Notes: generated from the letters alone by a model not told the origin. A DNA stretch of 64,000 nt from Burkholderiaceae bacterium (GCA_004323695.1 SCRU01000059.1:1-64000), one strand, 5' to 3'. Positions 52,456-62,333 are shown, numbered from the stretch's first letter. Program-made: numbers and translations.

Positions 52456-55131
52456 ATGGCAATCCAAAACGATCTTGACGCTGAGCAATCCGAGAACAGG
52501 CCACGTCAACCCCTGCGTGGATTCACGCGAACTGCGACGCCAGTCCCCGGTGCAGCCGCCACCCCTCGCGCTTTCGGGTTCGGATTTCAGCGCCCTGAGC
52601 CCAAACCGGTGAAGCCGGCTGGTTTCGGTTTCAACATCTCCTCACTCCCAACGCTTCCAAAGGACTCGGACGCCGGCGTCGCCGAGCTGATGGAGGGTTT
52701 GTTTCCGGATGATGGCGAGCGCCCCGCCGCAAAAACACCCACTGTTTCGGCCGACGTGACTCACGTTGGCGTCATCGAGCGTGTTTCCATCTACTCAGAC
52801 TGGGCGGTTGGCTCCATGAACACCCAGGAGCGCGAGTCGTTGAAGATCACGGGCACAGCCGTGGCGCACCTGAAGGAGGGCTGCGAATACGTTCTGACGG
52901 GCCGCATGAAGACCCACCGGGAATATGGCGAGCAACTCGAAGTGATCAGCTTCGAGCCGCACATCAGGCCGGATGAAGCCTCCATTTTGAAATTCATCGT
53001 GAGCAACTTCACCAATGTCGGCAAGAAAACGGCTGAGCGCTTCGTCGCTCAAACGAAAGAGTCTGGCGGACAAGAAGGCCTGGAAGCCCTGCGCCTCAAA
53101 TTGATCTCTCAACCTTGGGAAGTGACCTTCGAGTCCGTATCGACGCGCTCGACGTCCTTCGCCCCAACCGGGGGCGCCCAGCCCGACCCCGATGGGTACA
53201 CCAATCCAGCTGCCACCTCCGAACCTCCTGAGCTACCCTATGTGCAGCGCATGCTGGCCACCAAATTCGGAGCCCTCAGAGACCTCAAGGCGTCGGTACT
53301 CAAATTGCTTGCTACCAGCCTTTTTGCCAAGGTTCGAGCTGCCGGCAAAAGCGATGTACCGGTCACAGATGCAGCTGCGGCTTTGCTTGCGCAAGACCCC
53401 TATAGCCCAATGCGAACAATTCCAGGGTATGGCTTTCGCAGCGCAGATGCCATCGGCACTGCGATGAATATCCCGCGGGATGCCCCTGTGCGCCTGAGTG
53501 CCCTAGCCTCGTTCCTCGTCAACGACGAGTGCGAGTCAAGCGGCCATGTATACCTCAGCGAGGCTCAACTTCGGATCAGCCTATCGCGTGCCGAGCCTAC
53601 GCTGGAGCTGCAAGCACTGCTTAAATATGGCGAAGAGTCAGGAGACCTGATCCTGGTGGAAGGCAAGCCGGGCGGGCGGCGCATCTACCCAGCCGCGTTA
53701 CATGCGACCGAGCAGCGTCTGGCACACGATCTGCATGACATGCTCACCGACGGCAAGCCGTTGCTTGTGCGCCGGACCTTTGCGCAATTCAAGGCCAAAG
53801 CCATCGAAGTCAGCAAGAAACTTCTTGGCTACGAACTCGATGAGGATCAGATCAAGGCCCTCCACGGCATAGCCACCAGCGAATCCAGACTACACGTCAT
53901 CTCCGCCGGCCCGGGCTGTGGCAAGACGGCCATCATGGAGGTCTTTTCCGCCATGATGAGGAGCAAGAAATTCGAATTCACTGCTCCGACGGGGATGGCG
54001 TCAAAAGTGCTCACCAGCCGTGTGCAGCGCCAAGGCTACCACGCCAGCACCATGCATTCGCTGCTCAAGGGCAGTCCCGATGGCGGATTCAATGTGAATC
54101 GCGAGGCTCCCTTGTCATGCGACATCCTGGTAGTCGATGAAGGCACCATGCCGACCCTGCAGCTGTTCGAGGCCGCGACGGCCGCGTTGCCGCCACGCGC
54201 GCACATGATCATCCTGGGCGACCCCGGCGTCGGGCCCTTGGCCGGACAGCTCCCCTCCATAGGGCCGGGTCGAGTCATGAGCGACCTCTTGCGCCTGCCC
54301 GGCGTCGACCACCACCATCTGACGGCCGTGAAGCGCAACTCCGGCGGCATTCTCGAGGTCGTCAACGAGATCCGCGCCGGCGCGCTCAATTGCGAGGATC
54401 GAGATGGTGTGACCTTTTCCAACACACTTCCAGACGCGACAACATATTTCCCCACGGTGGCAGCGAGATACATGGACTTGATCGCCAAAAAAGGCATTGA
54501 GAACGTGGTACTGCTCATATCGCGCCGCGCCGGCGAGCAGGATGTCCCGAGCTGGTGCTCCGACTATGCCAACACCCGCTTGCGCGACTTGGTGAACCCA
54601 GGTGGGCCAAAAATCCCAGGCACGCAGCTACACATCGGCGACCGCATCATCATTCGGGACAACATGGTGCTCGGCAAGGATAAAGATGGTGAAGATATCC
54701 GCGTGGTCAACGGCGACAAGGGCACCATCGCGGAATATCACCCCTTTGGCGATCCCAAGAAGAAGGGGGCGCAAGCACTGACCCTGATACTCGATGACGA
54801 ACGGACCATCATGTTTCCTGGGGATTCAGTCAATGAGCTTCAGCTGTCATACGCGACAACGGTTCACATGAGCCAGGGCAGCGAATACAAGGACGTCATG
54901 CTGGTCATGACCCCGGGTAGGCCCTCCTTCATGAACCAGAACATGTTCCTCACCGGCGCCAGCCGCCCGCGCGAGCACCTTTGGGTCTACGGCAATGACG
55001 CCGATCTCAAACGCATCGCCGCCACCCCGCTGCCGGCACGCAATACTTCTCTTGTCGAGTTCACGACCGAGATGCTGCAAGAGACGCTGCGCCAGATCGA
55101 ATCCCACGCCGATGAAACGCCAAAGGTCTGA
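52456..55131 (+). CDS. RecD-like superfamily 1 helicase
   Basis: The 891-residue protein has a glycine/proline-rich N-terminus, a RecD2-type N-terminal domain with helix-hairpin-helix-like FTNVGKKTAERF, motif I SAGPGCGKTAIM (about residue 482), motif II VVDEGTMP, motif III MIILGDPGVGPLAGQLPSIG and a C-terminal VHMSQGSEYKDVMLVM. RecD2 helicases unwind 5' to 3' and help recombination or replication. The ATG at 52456 follows the inverted repeat; the track start lies in the repeat region. It ends DETPKV. Confidence 0.9.
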   Translation: MAIQNDLDAEQSENRPRQPLRGFTRTATPVPGAAATPRAFGFGFQRPEPKPVKPAGFGFNISSLPTLPKDSDAGVAELMEGLFPDDGERPAAKTPTVSADVTHVGVIERVSIYSDWAVGSMNTQERESLKITGTAVAHLKEGCEYVLTGRMKTHREYGEQLEVISFEPHIRPDEASILKFIVSNFTNVGKKTAERFVAQTKESGGQEGLEALRLKLISQPWEVTFESVSTRSTSFAPTGGAQPDPDGYTNPAATSEPPELPYVQRMLATKFGALRDLKASVLKLLATSLFAKVRAAGKSDVPVTDAAAALLAQDPYSPMRTIPGYGFRSADAIGTAMNIPRDAPVRLSALASFLVNDECESSGHVYLSEAQLRISLSRAEPTLELQALLKYGEESGDLILVEGKPGGRRIYPAALHATEQRLAHDLHDMLTDGKPLLVRRTFAQFKAKAIEVSKKLLGYELDEDQIKALHGIATSESRLHVISAGPGCGKTAIMEVFSAMMRSKKFEFTAPTGMASKVLTSRVQRQGYHASTMHSLLKGSPDGGFNVNREAPLSCDILVVDEGTMPTLQLFEAATAALPPRAHMIILGDPGVGPLAGQLPSIGPGRVMSDLLRLPGVDHHHLTAVKRNSGGILEVVNEIRAGALNCEDRDGVTFSNTLPDATTYFPTVAARYMDLIAKKGIENVVLLISRRAGEQDVPSWCSDYANTRLRDLVNPGGPKIPGTQLHIGDRIIIRDNMVLGKDKDGEDIRVVNGDKGTIAEYHPFGDPKKKGAQALTLILDDERTIMFPGDSVNELQLSYATTVHMSQGSEYKDVMLVMTPGRPSFMNQNMFLTGASRPREHLWVYGNDADLKRIAATPLPARNTSLVEFTTEMLQETLRQIESHADETPKV

Positions 55132-55133
55132 AC

Positions 55134-55820
55134 ATGATCATCGACAGCCCCACCGGCCTTGGCATTGAAATGGCGCGGTTTCCAACTTTCGCGGTCGAAT
55201 TTGCCCTGTCGGAATCGCCCCTGGACCGCAAAACCTATGACGATCTCTTCGGCCCTGAAATCGGGAAGGTGATGGGCCATGTAGGATGGCATTACAAAGG
55301 AATGCCGATAAGGATCGACGCGCTTCTCGACCAAAAGCCAGTCGCAAGCGCCTGGGCAGGAGCAATCAGGACTCGGGACAAGCTCGAAGGCGTGAACATC
55401 TCCTACGCTGTTGGGTCTGCATGGCGGGGCAAGGGGCTTGCCGCGCTCTTGTCATATTGCGCCGTGGCAGAGCTCGCCGCAAAGAGTGACTTCGAAGTTG
55501 GTGGCGACAACCAGGGCGGATTTGTCAACATCCAGGCGCGCGACAGCAATCGTGCCTCCCTGTTTGTGGCACAGACAATGGGCGTTCCCCGCTGCGAAGA
55601 CGCTTGTTTCCAAGTGGAATTGCAGTCAGGGTTGGTTCAATACTCAGGTTTTCGTGAACCCATGGACAGTTTTTTACATCGATGTGTCCCGCTGATCCAC
55701 CAGCGCATTCATGGCTATCGACCGGGTCAGCTGAAGAGCGAGCGCGATCTCGATGAGGGCTCTCAACAGCGCTACGATGAGCCCACCAATAACGCCAGCG
55801 CGGAAGCGTTCCGCGGCTAG
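55134..55820 (+). CDS. GNAT acetyltransferase-like protein with AFRG tail
   Basis: The 228-residue product has ISYAVGSAWRGKGLAALLSYCAVAEL, where RGKGLA fits the Q/RxxGxG/A acetyl-CoA motif, followed by a region with NIQARDSNRASLFVAQTMG as in GNAT enzymes. It starts two bases after the helicase stop and is co-transcribed. The end is ASAEAFRG, resembling the PRG tails. Substrate unknown. Confidence 0.7.
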   Translation: MIIDSPTGLGIEMARFPTFAVEFALSESPLDRKTYDDLFGPEIGKVMGHVGWHYKGMPIRIDALLDQKPVASAWAGAIRTRDKLEGVNISYAVGSAWRGKGLAALLSYCAVAELAAKSDFEVGGDNQGGFVNIQARDSNRASLFVAQTMGVPRCEDACFQVELQSGLVQYSGFREPMDSFLHRCVPLIHQRIHGYRPGQLKSERDLDEGSQQRYDEPTNNASAEAFRG

Positions 55821-55899
55821 GAACTAACTGCCTTTTTACATCGACACATTGACACATTCGCGCATGAATGCGTATGCTGGTCAACGAGGAACATTGCCC

Positions 55900-56322
55900 A
55901 TGACGTCCTACCCCATACCGCCCCAATCCAACCACCAAACCACGCCCGATCTGACAGCGGTCATTCAGGCGCGCAAGGAACGTCTCGCAATTGAACTTTT
56001 CGGGATTGACGACGTTTTGAGTCCTCGGGCCCGCATATTGCGCACCAGTCAATCCCTTCTGGAGAAAATCGAGTTGGCGCACCGGGACAATGCTACCTGG
56101 GTTGATTTGCAGTTCGAGGGGTATTTCGATCCTGTTGAAAACTCACTTTTCAGGTCCACAGCTTACGATCGTGATCTGGATTGCCACAACCGGGCACTGG
56201 AAACACTTGACGAATGCATTGCCTCGGCCCGCAATGCCGGAATCGATGTCCAAACCCAAGTAATTACACCCAATGACGATGAAGCACAAAAAATCCGCCA
56301 TGGCGAACGTCACGCGGGATGA
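55900..56322 (+). CDS. Hypothetical protein, 140 residues
   Basis: A helical polar protein (LTAVIQARKERLAIELFGID, LLEKIELAHRDNATW). I use the ATG at 55900, which has GAGGA eleven bases upstream; ATGs at 55849 and 55864 are alternatives. Its end overlaps the next gene. Function unknown. Confidence 0.6.
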   Translation: MTSYPIPPQSNHQTTPDLTAVIQARKERLAIELFGIDDVLSPRARILRTSQSLLEKIELAHRDNATWVDLQFEGYFDPVENSLFRSTAYDRDLDCHNRALETLDECIASARNAGIDVQTQVITPNDDEAQKIRHGERHAG

Positions 56323-56545
56323 TCTCCAAAGCCGAATGCAATCGGCCAACACGGTGTTCCAGGCCATGCGTTCGCGCCAGCCTGGCCCTCGAATCGGCAT
56401 GCTCAACAAGACGCCGATCTACGAATACATCCAGGGGGAAGACGGCGAGCGGTGGCATTTCGACGGCGGTATGTACCCTGGCCGCAAACTGGCTGACAGT
56501 GACATCCTGTTGAAGAACGCCGCCGTCTACGCATTGGCGGGCTGA
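56300..56545 (+). CDS. Hypothetical protein, 81 residues
   Basis: A small basic protein starting MANVTRDDLQSRM; the track's earlier ATG at 56273 lies deeper in the previous gene. A short PIYEYIQGEDGERWHFDGGM stretch suggests a beta-hairpin. It ends three bases before the primase start and is co-transcribed. Confidence 0.55.
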   Translation: MANVTRDDLQSRMQSANTVFQAMRSRQPGPRIGMLNKTPIYEYIQGEDGERWHFDGGMYPGRKLADSDILLKNAAVYALAG

Positions 56546-56548
56546 GAA

Positions 56549-58456
56549 ATGCAGCGACCAACTGGCGCCCAGCGTCATGGCTCCAGCGCATCTGGCACCA
56601 TCGACGCCGGTGTGATCGACCAAATCAAGCAGCGCGTCGATATCGTGGAGATCGTCGGGCGCCACGTCCAACTAAAAAAGGGCGGCCCTGACTTCAAGGG
56701 CCTGTGCCCATTCCATGGCGAGAAAACGGCATCTTTTTTGGTGTCGCCACAGCGTCAGACCTATCACTGCTTCGGCTGCGGGGTACATGGCGACGCGTTG
56801 CAATTCCTGATGGAGATGGAAGGCCTGTCCTTTCGGGAAACGGTTGAGGAATTGGCGCAGGCGGCCGGGATAGCAATTCCCCAGCCCGACCCATCGGCAA
56901 CTGCCGCCAAAAGACCTAAGGCAGACTCACGCGCAGCCATGTACGAGGCCATGGACGTTGCGGCGAGGTTTTATTCGTCCGAGCTGAGCCACGCCCTCAC
57001 CGCTTTGCACGATCACCCGGTATCCGAAGGGTTCGCCGCGCAAAGCGCGCGCTACGTGCGCGATACCCGCCGCCTGAGTGACGCCACTATCGAGCGCTTC
57101 CGGATCGGCCTGGCGCCGCCAGGCTGGGATTCCCTCAAATCCGTTGCCTGGCCTGCCCAGACTTATCTGCCCGGCACGAAGGATGCCGAGCAGACGCTGG
57201 TGGCGGTCGATCTGATTCGCCCACGAGAAGAGGACGGCGTAAAGTCTGCTTCTACGGCCACGGCTGGCATGTCCAAGGGCCAGAAGATCCAGCCACTAGG
57301 GTTCGCCCGCACGACCCTTCCTGCCCACCCCCTCGGCGTGCCTACTGCACCGGCAAAGTCTTACTACGACACCTTCCGCTCACGCCTGATCTTCCCGGTG
57401 AGGAATACCGCCGGGCACGTCGTAGCCTTCGGCGGGCGGCGCATGACGGATGACAAGAATTCGGCCAAATACCTCAACAGCGCCGAGACGGCGATCTTTC
57501 ACAAGGGCGAGGTGCTGTACGGTCTCTTTGAGGCTCGTGAGGCCATTCGCAAAGAGAAGCAGGCCCTGGTGGTCGAGGGCTACATGGATGTGGTCATGCT
57601 GGCCCAGAACGGCGTGGCCAACGCCGTGGCCGCCATGGGCACGGCAATGGGGGAGAGCCAGCTGCAAACGCTTCTGCGTTTCACCGAGAGTGTCGTGTTC
57701 GTGTTCGACGGGGATGCCGCGGGCCAGGCAGCTGCCCGCAAAAGCGCCGAAAAGATTCTGCCCCTGATCCGGACCGCACATGACATCCGTATCCTCACCC
57801 TGCCCGACGGCAAGGACCCCGACGAATTCGTACAGGAATTCGGGCGCGAGGCTTTTGCCGCCAAGGTACGCGAGGCCACTGCACTTTCATTCTTCCTTCG
57901 TGACCAGCTTCTGAATGAGTGTGGGGGCAACAAGACGCCCGAGCAGCGGGCCAAGTTCCAGCAGTGTTTTCAAGGCCTGCTCGCGCTCATGAGCGATGCC
58001 ACGCTCTCCAGGGAATACTGGAAGATGTTTCAGTCGGCTGTGAACGGCGTAGGCAGTGTTTCGTATGCCGGCGCCGGCTTCGGCTTTCGCAATGGAGCTA
58101 CCAGAGTGCCAGCCACCGGTGAATCCTCCATCATTGGGCGACTGCGTGAGGCAGCGAAGCTGGCCCCCGATGTGGCTCTCCAGGTCCGCAGTGCCATCAT
58201 CGATCTACTTGACGAGGAAGCGCCGGTGGAGCAGGAGCTTCAGATGGAATTGAGCTCGCTCAGCGAATCAGGCGCTACGCCCACGGCCGCAAACGACTCC
58301 ACGGAATACCTTTTCGCCAGGGATGCCTTGCTCGCCCATGCAGTATTGATTGAGCAGTATCGCAAGGAACAAGTTCGCGAGGAACTAAAGACGCAACGCG
58401 CCAAAGGCGAGATCTCGACATTTGAGTACATCCGCGAGCTCAGGGAAATTACCTGA
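56549..58456 (+). CDS. dnaG: DnaG-type primase
   Basis: The 635-residue protein has a CHC2 zinc-binding domain (Cys53, His56, Cys74, Cys77 in CPFHGEK and YHCFGCGVHG), the RNA-polymerase core with FRSRLIFPVRNTAGHVVAFGGR, a TOPRIM segment with VVEGYMDVVML and FDGDAAGQAAARK, and a C-terminal helicase-interaction-like part. It is full length. Plasmid and phage copies prime their own replication. No replicative helicase is in the window. Confidence 0.95.
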   Translation: MQRPTGAQRHGSSASGTIDAGVIDQIKQRVDIVEIVGRHVQLKKGGPDFKGLCPFHGEKTASFLVSPQRQTYHCFGCGVHGDALQFLMEMEGLSFRETVEELAQAAGIAIPQPDPSATAAKRPKADSRAAMYEAMDVAARFYSSELSHALTALHDHPVSEGFAAQSARYVRDTRRLSDATIERFRIGLAPPGWDSLKSVAWPAQTYLPGTKDAEQTLVAVDLIRPREEDGVKSASTATAGMSKGQKIQPLGFARTTLPAHPLGVPTAPAKSYYDTFRSRLIFPVRNTAGHVVAFGGRRMTDDKNSAKYLNSAETAIFHKGEVLYGLFEAREAIRKEKQALVVEGYMDVVMLAQNGVANAVAAMGTAMGESQLQTLLRFTESVVFVFDGDAAGQAAARKSAEKILPLIRTAHDIRILTLPDGKDPDEFVQEFGREAFAAKVREATALSFFLRDQLLNECGGNKTPEQRAKFQQCFQGLLALMSDATLSREYWKMFQSAVNGVGSVSYAGAGFGFRNGATRVPATGESSIIGRLREAAKLAPDVALQVRSAIIDLLDEEAPVEQELQMELSSLSESGATPTAANDSTEYLFARDALLAHAVLIEQYRKEQVREELKTQRAKGEISTFEYIRELREIT

Positions 58457-58499
58457 GCGAGGATGGGCGTTCTACGACACAAGCCCTTGTTGTCGATTT

Positions 58500-58864
58500 C
58501 TAGTGAGACCCTGGCGCACTGCTGCTGCGATCGTCCAGGCTGACACGCTCTGGCAGCATCTCGACCAGGTGCTCCACCAGGTGCTGAGGCAGGCGCCAAC
58601 CAATCAACCGGGGATGCACGAGCTCCTCGAAAATCGTAACCGCTGCCGCGGCCGTGGATTCCCGGCGCTGTAGCTTCTGCGGATACGGCTCGCCCAATGC
58701 GCCCCAGTGAGGCGTTGGTTGTTCTCTATCAAAAAGCCGAAATCCACAACGGCCATGCGCAGGGACTCAAGATCAGCGGCACTGGCATCGTGGTCTCCTT
58801 CGGCCCAGATGCCGCGGATCGGATCGCGATAAACCACCGGGGCGCTAGTAAACATGTTGTTCAT
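58500..58864 (-). pseudogene. Small gene apparently split by a frameshift
   Basis: The frame starting at 58864 (MNNMFTSAPVVYRDPIRG, then LRMAVVDFGFLIENNQRLTG) becomes arginine/serine-rich after about 57 residues and stops at 58604. The next frame continues with natural composition (AAAAVTIFEELVHPRLIGWR, then EHLVEMLPERVSL) to 58500. A GGGGCG run near 58700 marks the switch. I read one protein of about 120 residues with a frameshift, or a sequencing error. Confidence 0.45.
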
Positions 58865-58883
58865 AGCCTCACACCCACCTCAG

Positions 58884-60227
58884 CTATTGTGGCCTTGGTC
58901 GATCGATGTACGAATCGCCTGGATCGGTCTCTTCGCCCGTTGAACCTTCACCGATTCGATTGGCCGAAACGACACGCTGCTCACCGGCGCGGGACTGCTG
59001 CGCCTGCATCTCTTTCAACTCGAATTCGGCCCAGCGCGGCTTGAGAAACGCCGCCACCGATTGGGCATTGAACCCAGAGACGCCGCGAGCCCTCATGGCC
59101 AGCGCAGCGCCCGGGTTGCTGTCCAACTCTGAGCGCAGATACCTCAAGAAGCTTGACGTGTCCTGCTGTGCGCCGCTGCTCGAGCGCCATGCTTCGATAC
59201 CGCTCCACTGGCTGGGTCCGAGCCGCCCTTGAGCGGTCATCGCCAACATCGCAAAACCATCTGCGTACCGATCGTTGGCCATGACCTCTTCATCGCTCTC
59301 GCGCGAGACGAGTGACGGATCCGGTCGTTGACCGGAAAGAATCACTTGCTGAGTGCGCGCATCGACCAGACCGGAGAATGCAATTCGAGTTCTGGCACGA
59401 CCCAGGTTGCCGCCCCAGGCGTCCAGTTCCGCCGCCTTGGTCTCAGCTTGCTGCGCGCAGCTCGCGCCATCGCGCATTACAGCAAAGTCCATGGCCTGCC
59501 TGATCGAGAGACCGCTTTGACGGGCCATCATCTGCGCATCATCGGCGCGGCCAGGGTACATCACGATCAGGCAGGCTGCGGAATCACCTCGACGAGAGAC
59601 GTAGGCCACACCCTGGGGCCCACCTGGCTGCTGCGTGGCCAGGACGTCGTGTCGCACACCGGACGCACCGATCGCAGGGGCGACTTGCGCCGACGCCCTG
59701 GCCACGGCTGCATTGACCTGTGCCTGCCCCCAGCTTGGCGAGACCATCACGGGGAACGGAGTAGACCTGAGCGTTGGTGTCGTCGCAACGATATCAGCCA
59801 AATCATCGCGGCGAACCAGGTCCGCGAGCGCGAACTGGTTTTGCGGGATGTCGCCCATGCCAGGGGTAGCGGGCTCAACATACCGCACGGGCTGCGGATT
59901 GGCATGAATGTACTGCACAGGTTGCTGGTAGACGACTGGGCGAGTCGCGGGATGGGCCGCCTGCCTGGCCTCCTGGAACGCATGGTTGACACCCATGGTC
60001 ATTGCAGTGGCTGCCGCGCCGACCATGATGCCGGTGAAGATGCCGTTCATGCCTGCATGCGCCGGCGTAACCGGTGCAAACGTCAAAGCGGCAGCAGACA
60101 GCAGTGAGCCGATCAACGCCCCCTTCCATTGGCGGTCTTCTCCGTGAACTTCGATCCGCTCGGGGTTTTCGAAAAGGGCCTGGAGCTGCAACGTCTCCTG
60201 CGCCGTCAATGAATTCGACTTTGCCAT
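58884..60227 (-). CDS. Membrane-associated orphan, paralog of the downstream-transcribed neighbour
   Basis: The 447-residue product has two hydrophobic segments (GALIGSLLSAAALTFAPVTP and GIFTGIMVGAAATAMTMG) with a signal-like AHAG between, then a large likely periplasmic part. Its N-terminus (LQALFENPERIEVHGEDRQW) and NDRYADGFAMLAMTAQGR segment match the protein at 60234. Location near a possible secretion gene suggests a role in cell-envelope or transfer machinery. Ends DRPRPQ. Confidence 0.65.
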   Translation of the reverse strand: MAKSNSLTAQETLQLQALFENPERIEVHGEDRQWKGALIGSLLSAAALTFAPVTPAHAGMNGIFTGIMVGAAATAMTMGVNHAFQEARQAAHPATRPVVYQQPVQYIHANPQPVRYVEPATPGMGDIPQNQFALADLVRRDDLADIVATTPTLRSTPFPVMVSPSWGQAQVNAAVARASAQVAPAIGASGVRHDVLATQQPGGPQGVAYVSRRGDSAACLIVMYPGRADDAQMMARQSGLSIRQAMDFAVMRDGASCAQQAETKAAELDAWGGNLGRARTRIAFSGLVDARTQQVILSGQRPDPSLVSRESDEEVMANDRYADGFAMLAMTAQGRLGPSQWSGIEAWRSSSGAQQDTSSFLRYLRSELDSNPGAALAMRARGVSGFNAQSVAAFLKPRWAEFELKEMQAQQSRAGEQRVVSANRIGEGSTGEETDPGDSYIDRPRPQ

Positions 60228-60233
60228 ATCAAC

Positions 60234-61079
60234 CTACTCCGTTCTTGTGGAAGAATCCGGCTTCGCCGGGATCGCCGCGGCCGGCGCTGTCGCTTCGCGC
60301 AATTTGCGTCCCGCCGCCATCAGTGCATCGTGCAAGTCCTCTCCGTTGAGCCGACGATGCTGGCGCTGGGCCTTCGCAAAATCTTGCATGGAAGACAGGA
60401 CATGCGAGTGGACAGCATCAACGCCTAGTTGCCCATTCCCGGCCTCTTGCATGAGATGCATCAGAAAGCCCGCATCACCTGAGACGCTTTGTCGCCATGC
60501 GATGATGTCCTTTGCCTGCTGTTCGTCCGCGCGGCCTTGTGCCAGAAGTGCCAGCAACGCGCACCCATCGGCAAAACGCTCAGAGGCCAGAAGCGTTGGC
60601 GAATCTGCAGCGTGCCCGAGGCCGGAGTTCACTTGTTCCTGCTTATCGGACTGCCGAGCGATCACCTCGGCGCGATGCGCGAAGTACGCACTCTCGCGTG
60701 TCGAACAGAAATCACGAGCCAGGTCTGCCGGCACGCCGCCTGCCTGCGCAAGAGACAACATATCCGAATCGATCGGCATTTCAAGCTCAACCATGCAATC
60801 GCTCTGGCCTTCGCCGTTGTTGCCCTTCGCGGCGTAGCGCCAGGACGATGCGAGATCCTGCCTGCAGTCGATCGCCTTGAATTCAAGCGCTCTGAGGCGT
60901 GGGCCCACCAGGCTCTTGAAGAACCCGAAGCTCATCCTGGCAGAAGTCATAACGCTACTCAGAACACCAGCAATCCAATCCCGATCGGAGCCATGAATTT
61001 CCACACGATCAGGTCGGGCAAAGAGTTGCGACAGTTTTTCGCTTTCACTGGCGCTGAGACTGGAGATTCTTGAACTCAT
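60234..61079 (-). CDS. Orphan protein, tandem paralog of 58884
   Basis: The 281-residue product (ATG at 61079) shares LSQLFARPDRVEIHGSDRDW and SERFADGCALLALLAQGR with the 58884 protein but lacks its clear second membrane segment; a short hydrophobic stretch (MSFGFFKSLVGPRLRAL) follows the shared part. Six bases separate it from the paralog. Function unknown. Confidence 0.65.
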   Translation of the reverse strand: MSSRISSLSASESEKLSQLFARPDRVEIHGSDRDWIAGVLSSVMTSARMSFGFFKSLVGPRLRALEFKAIDCRQDLASSWRYAAKGNNGEGQSDCMVELEMPIDSDMLSLAQAGGVPADLARDFCSTRESAYFAHRAEVIARQSDKQEQVNSGLGHAADSPTLLASERFADGCALLALLAQGRADEQQAKDIIAWRQSVSGDAGFLMHLMQEAGNGQLGVDAVHSHVLSSMQDFAKAQRQHRRLNGEDLHDALMAAGRKLREATAPAAAIPAKPDSSTRTE

Positions 61080-61151
61080 GGCTCGATGATCGCCCAATAC
61101 ATGTGAATTTGCGCATTTTTTTTCCCGGTAGGGAATGCTCGCCGCGTTTGC

Positions 61152-61352
61152 TCACACCGAGGCGCCCTTTTCGTGTCCGCAGTACCTGCACTTTTTTGCC
61201 CATCCACCCGGGAAGTGGACCGTGCGGCCCATCGCGTTGCCACGATGGCACTCCGGGCAGGTGCGCCCGGCCGCTACCTTTTTCATCGAGACTGATATCT
61301 TGCGACGCCACCCGTTGATGGAGCCGGGGTCGGTTTGCTTGTAAAAGGCCAT
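61152..61352 (-). CDS. 66-residue zinc-ribbon protein, paralog of 33438
   Basis: The product ends with RTCPECHRGNAMG...KKCRYCGHEKGASV, two CxxC pairs that should bind zinc, after a basic helix (GWRRKISVSMKKV). A 44-residue paralog lies at 33438-33572. Similar small ribbons bind DNA, RNA or proteins. It sits between the 60234 orphan and the 61398 gene. Confidence 0.7.
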   Translation of the reverse strand: MAFYKQTDPGSINGWRRKISVSMKKVAAGRTCPECHRGNAMGRTVHFPGGWAKKCRYCGHEKGASV

Positions 61353-61397
61353 GGTGAATCCCTCCTACCCTTATAGTCGGGCGGTGGGACAGCAGCC

Positions 61398-61775
61398 TCA
61401 GCCCAGTTCGGAGCCGGCCCTTTCGATTACGACGGCCTCGACGTCGATCGTGTTCAAGTCGCCGGCAAGGCGGCTCAGGGCGTTTGCGTTCCCGCCAACG
61501 GCCTCATTCAAATCACGCAGATCGAACTTGCCCTGAACAAATCGGAGGTCGGCCGCCATCGTTTCACCGAGAGCGCCCATCGATGAGAACTTCTCCTTCG
61601 CGTTGACCAGCCACTTGTTCACCAGCTCGGGATCTCCATGCTTGTAGAGGATAAGACCGCCTTCACCATCACCGCCAACAGCCAGGCCGACTTCGTCTAG
61701 CGGACGCAAAACAGGCCGGCCGTCCCGATGCATGACGTACTGACCGCAATTCGTCTCGTAGCTGATGGTGGTCAT
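61398..61775 (-). CDS. Hypothetical protein, 125 residues
   Basis: An alpha/beta protein starting MTTISYETNCGQYVMHRDG, with a turn RLAGDLNTIDVEAVVIERAG at the end. Nine bases separate its start from the upstream gene's stop, so it is in an operon with 61785 onward. Function unknown. Confidence 0.65.
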   Translation of the reverse strand: MTTISYETNCGQYVMHRDGRPVLRPLDEVGLAVGGDGEGGLILYKHGDPELVNKWLVNAKEKFSSMGALGETMAADLRFVQGKFDLRDLNEAVGGNANALSRLAGDLNTIDVEAVVIERAGSELG

Positions 61776-61784
61776 GGCTGCCCT

Positions 61785-62333
61785 TTAACTCAAATCTGCG
61801 TAATCAGTCTGGCCCAGCAAAGCATCGGCCGGGCGAGGGACTGGCGCAGCAGGCCGCTTCATAAGCGCAGATTTCGACATGCGCCAGTAGACCGAAACCA
61901 CCTCCAGGCCGTAACGATTGCGCGCCAAATTCGCGATCATGATTTCAGACTCCAGCTGCTGCTCCTCGCCTCCTCTCGGAGGCTGCGAGATGTCAAGCAA
62001 AACGGAAAATCTGTTTTCCTCCAGGCCATGGCTCAGGACCTTGAACTTGTAGCTCCCTGAGAGCATTTCGGCAACGAGTAGAGAGTCCTTCACGACCTTG
62101 CCAATGAGCATGCGATTCTCGTGCATGGTCTGGGCAGCCATCGCGCGCCGTGCGCGTTCCTTTTCGCGCTCTACCTTGGAAGCGCTTTCCTTCGGGCTCT
62201 CTCCAGCCACAAGGCGTCGGAAAAGGGCCTTCAAACCGCCGCTGGCTTGCGACTTGACCATCGACCCTTCAAGCACACTCGTCGGCTGGAAAGCTCGCTT
62301 CAAAGAATTGTGCACTTGTGATAAATCCTTCAC
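61785..62333 (-). CDS. Hypothetical protein, 182 residues
   Basis: The product has a basic coiled-coil segment (KVEREKERARRAMAAQTMHEN) and a beta-rich second half (YKFKVLSHGLEENRFSVLLD). An internal QPPRGGEE recalls the tail peptide but is not at the end. No family recognised. Confidence 0.65.
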   Translation of the reverse strand: MKDLSQVHNSLKRAFQPTSVLEGSMVKSQASGGLKALFRRLVAGESPKESASKVEREKERARRAMAAQTMHENRMLIGKVVKDSLLVAEMLSGSYKFKVLSHGLEENRFSVLLDISQPPRGGEEQQLESEIMIANLARNRYGLEVVSVYWRMSKSALMKRPAAPVPRPADALLGQTDYADLS

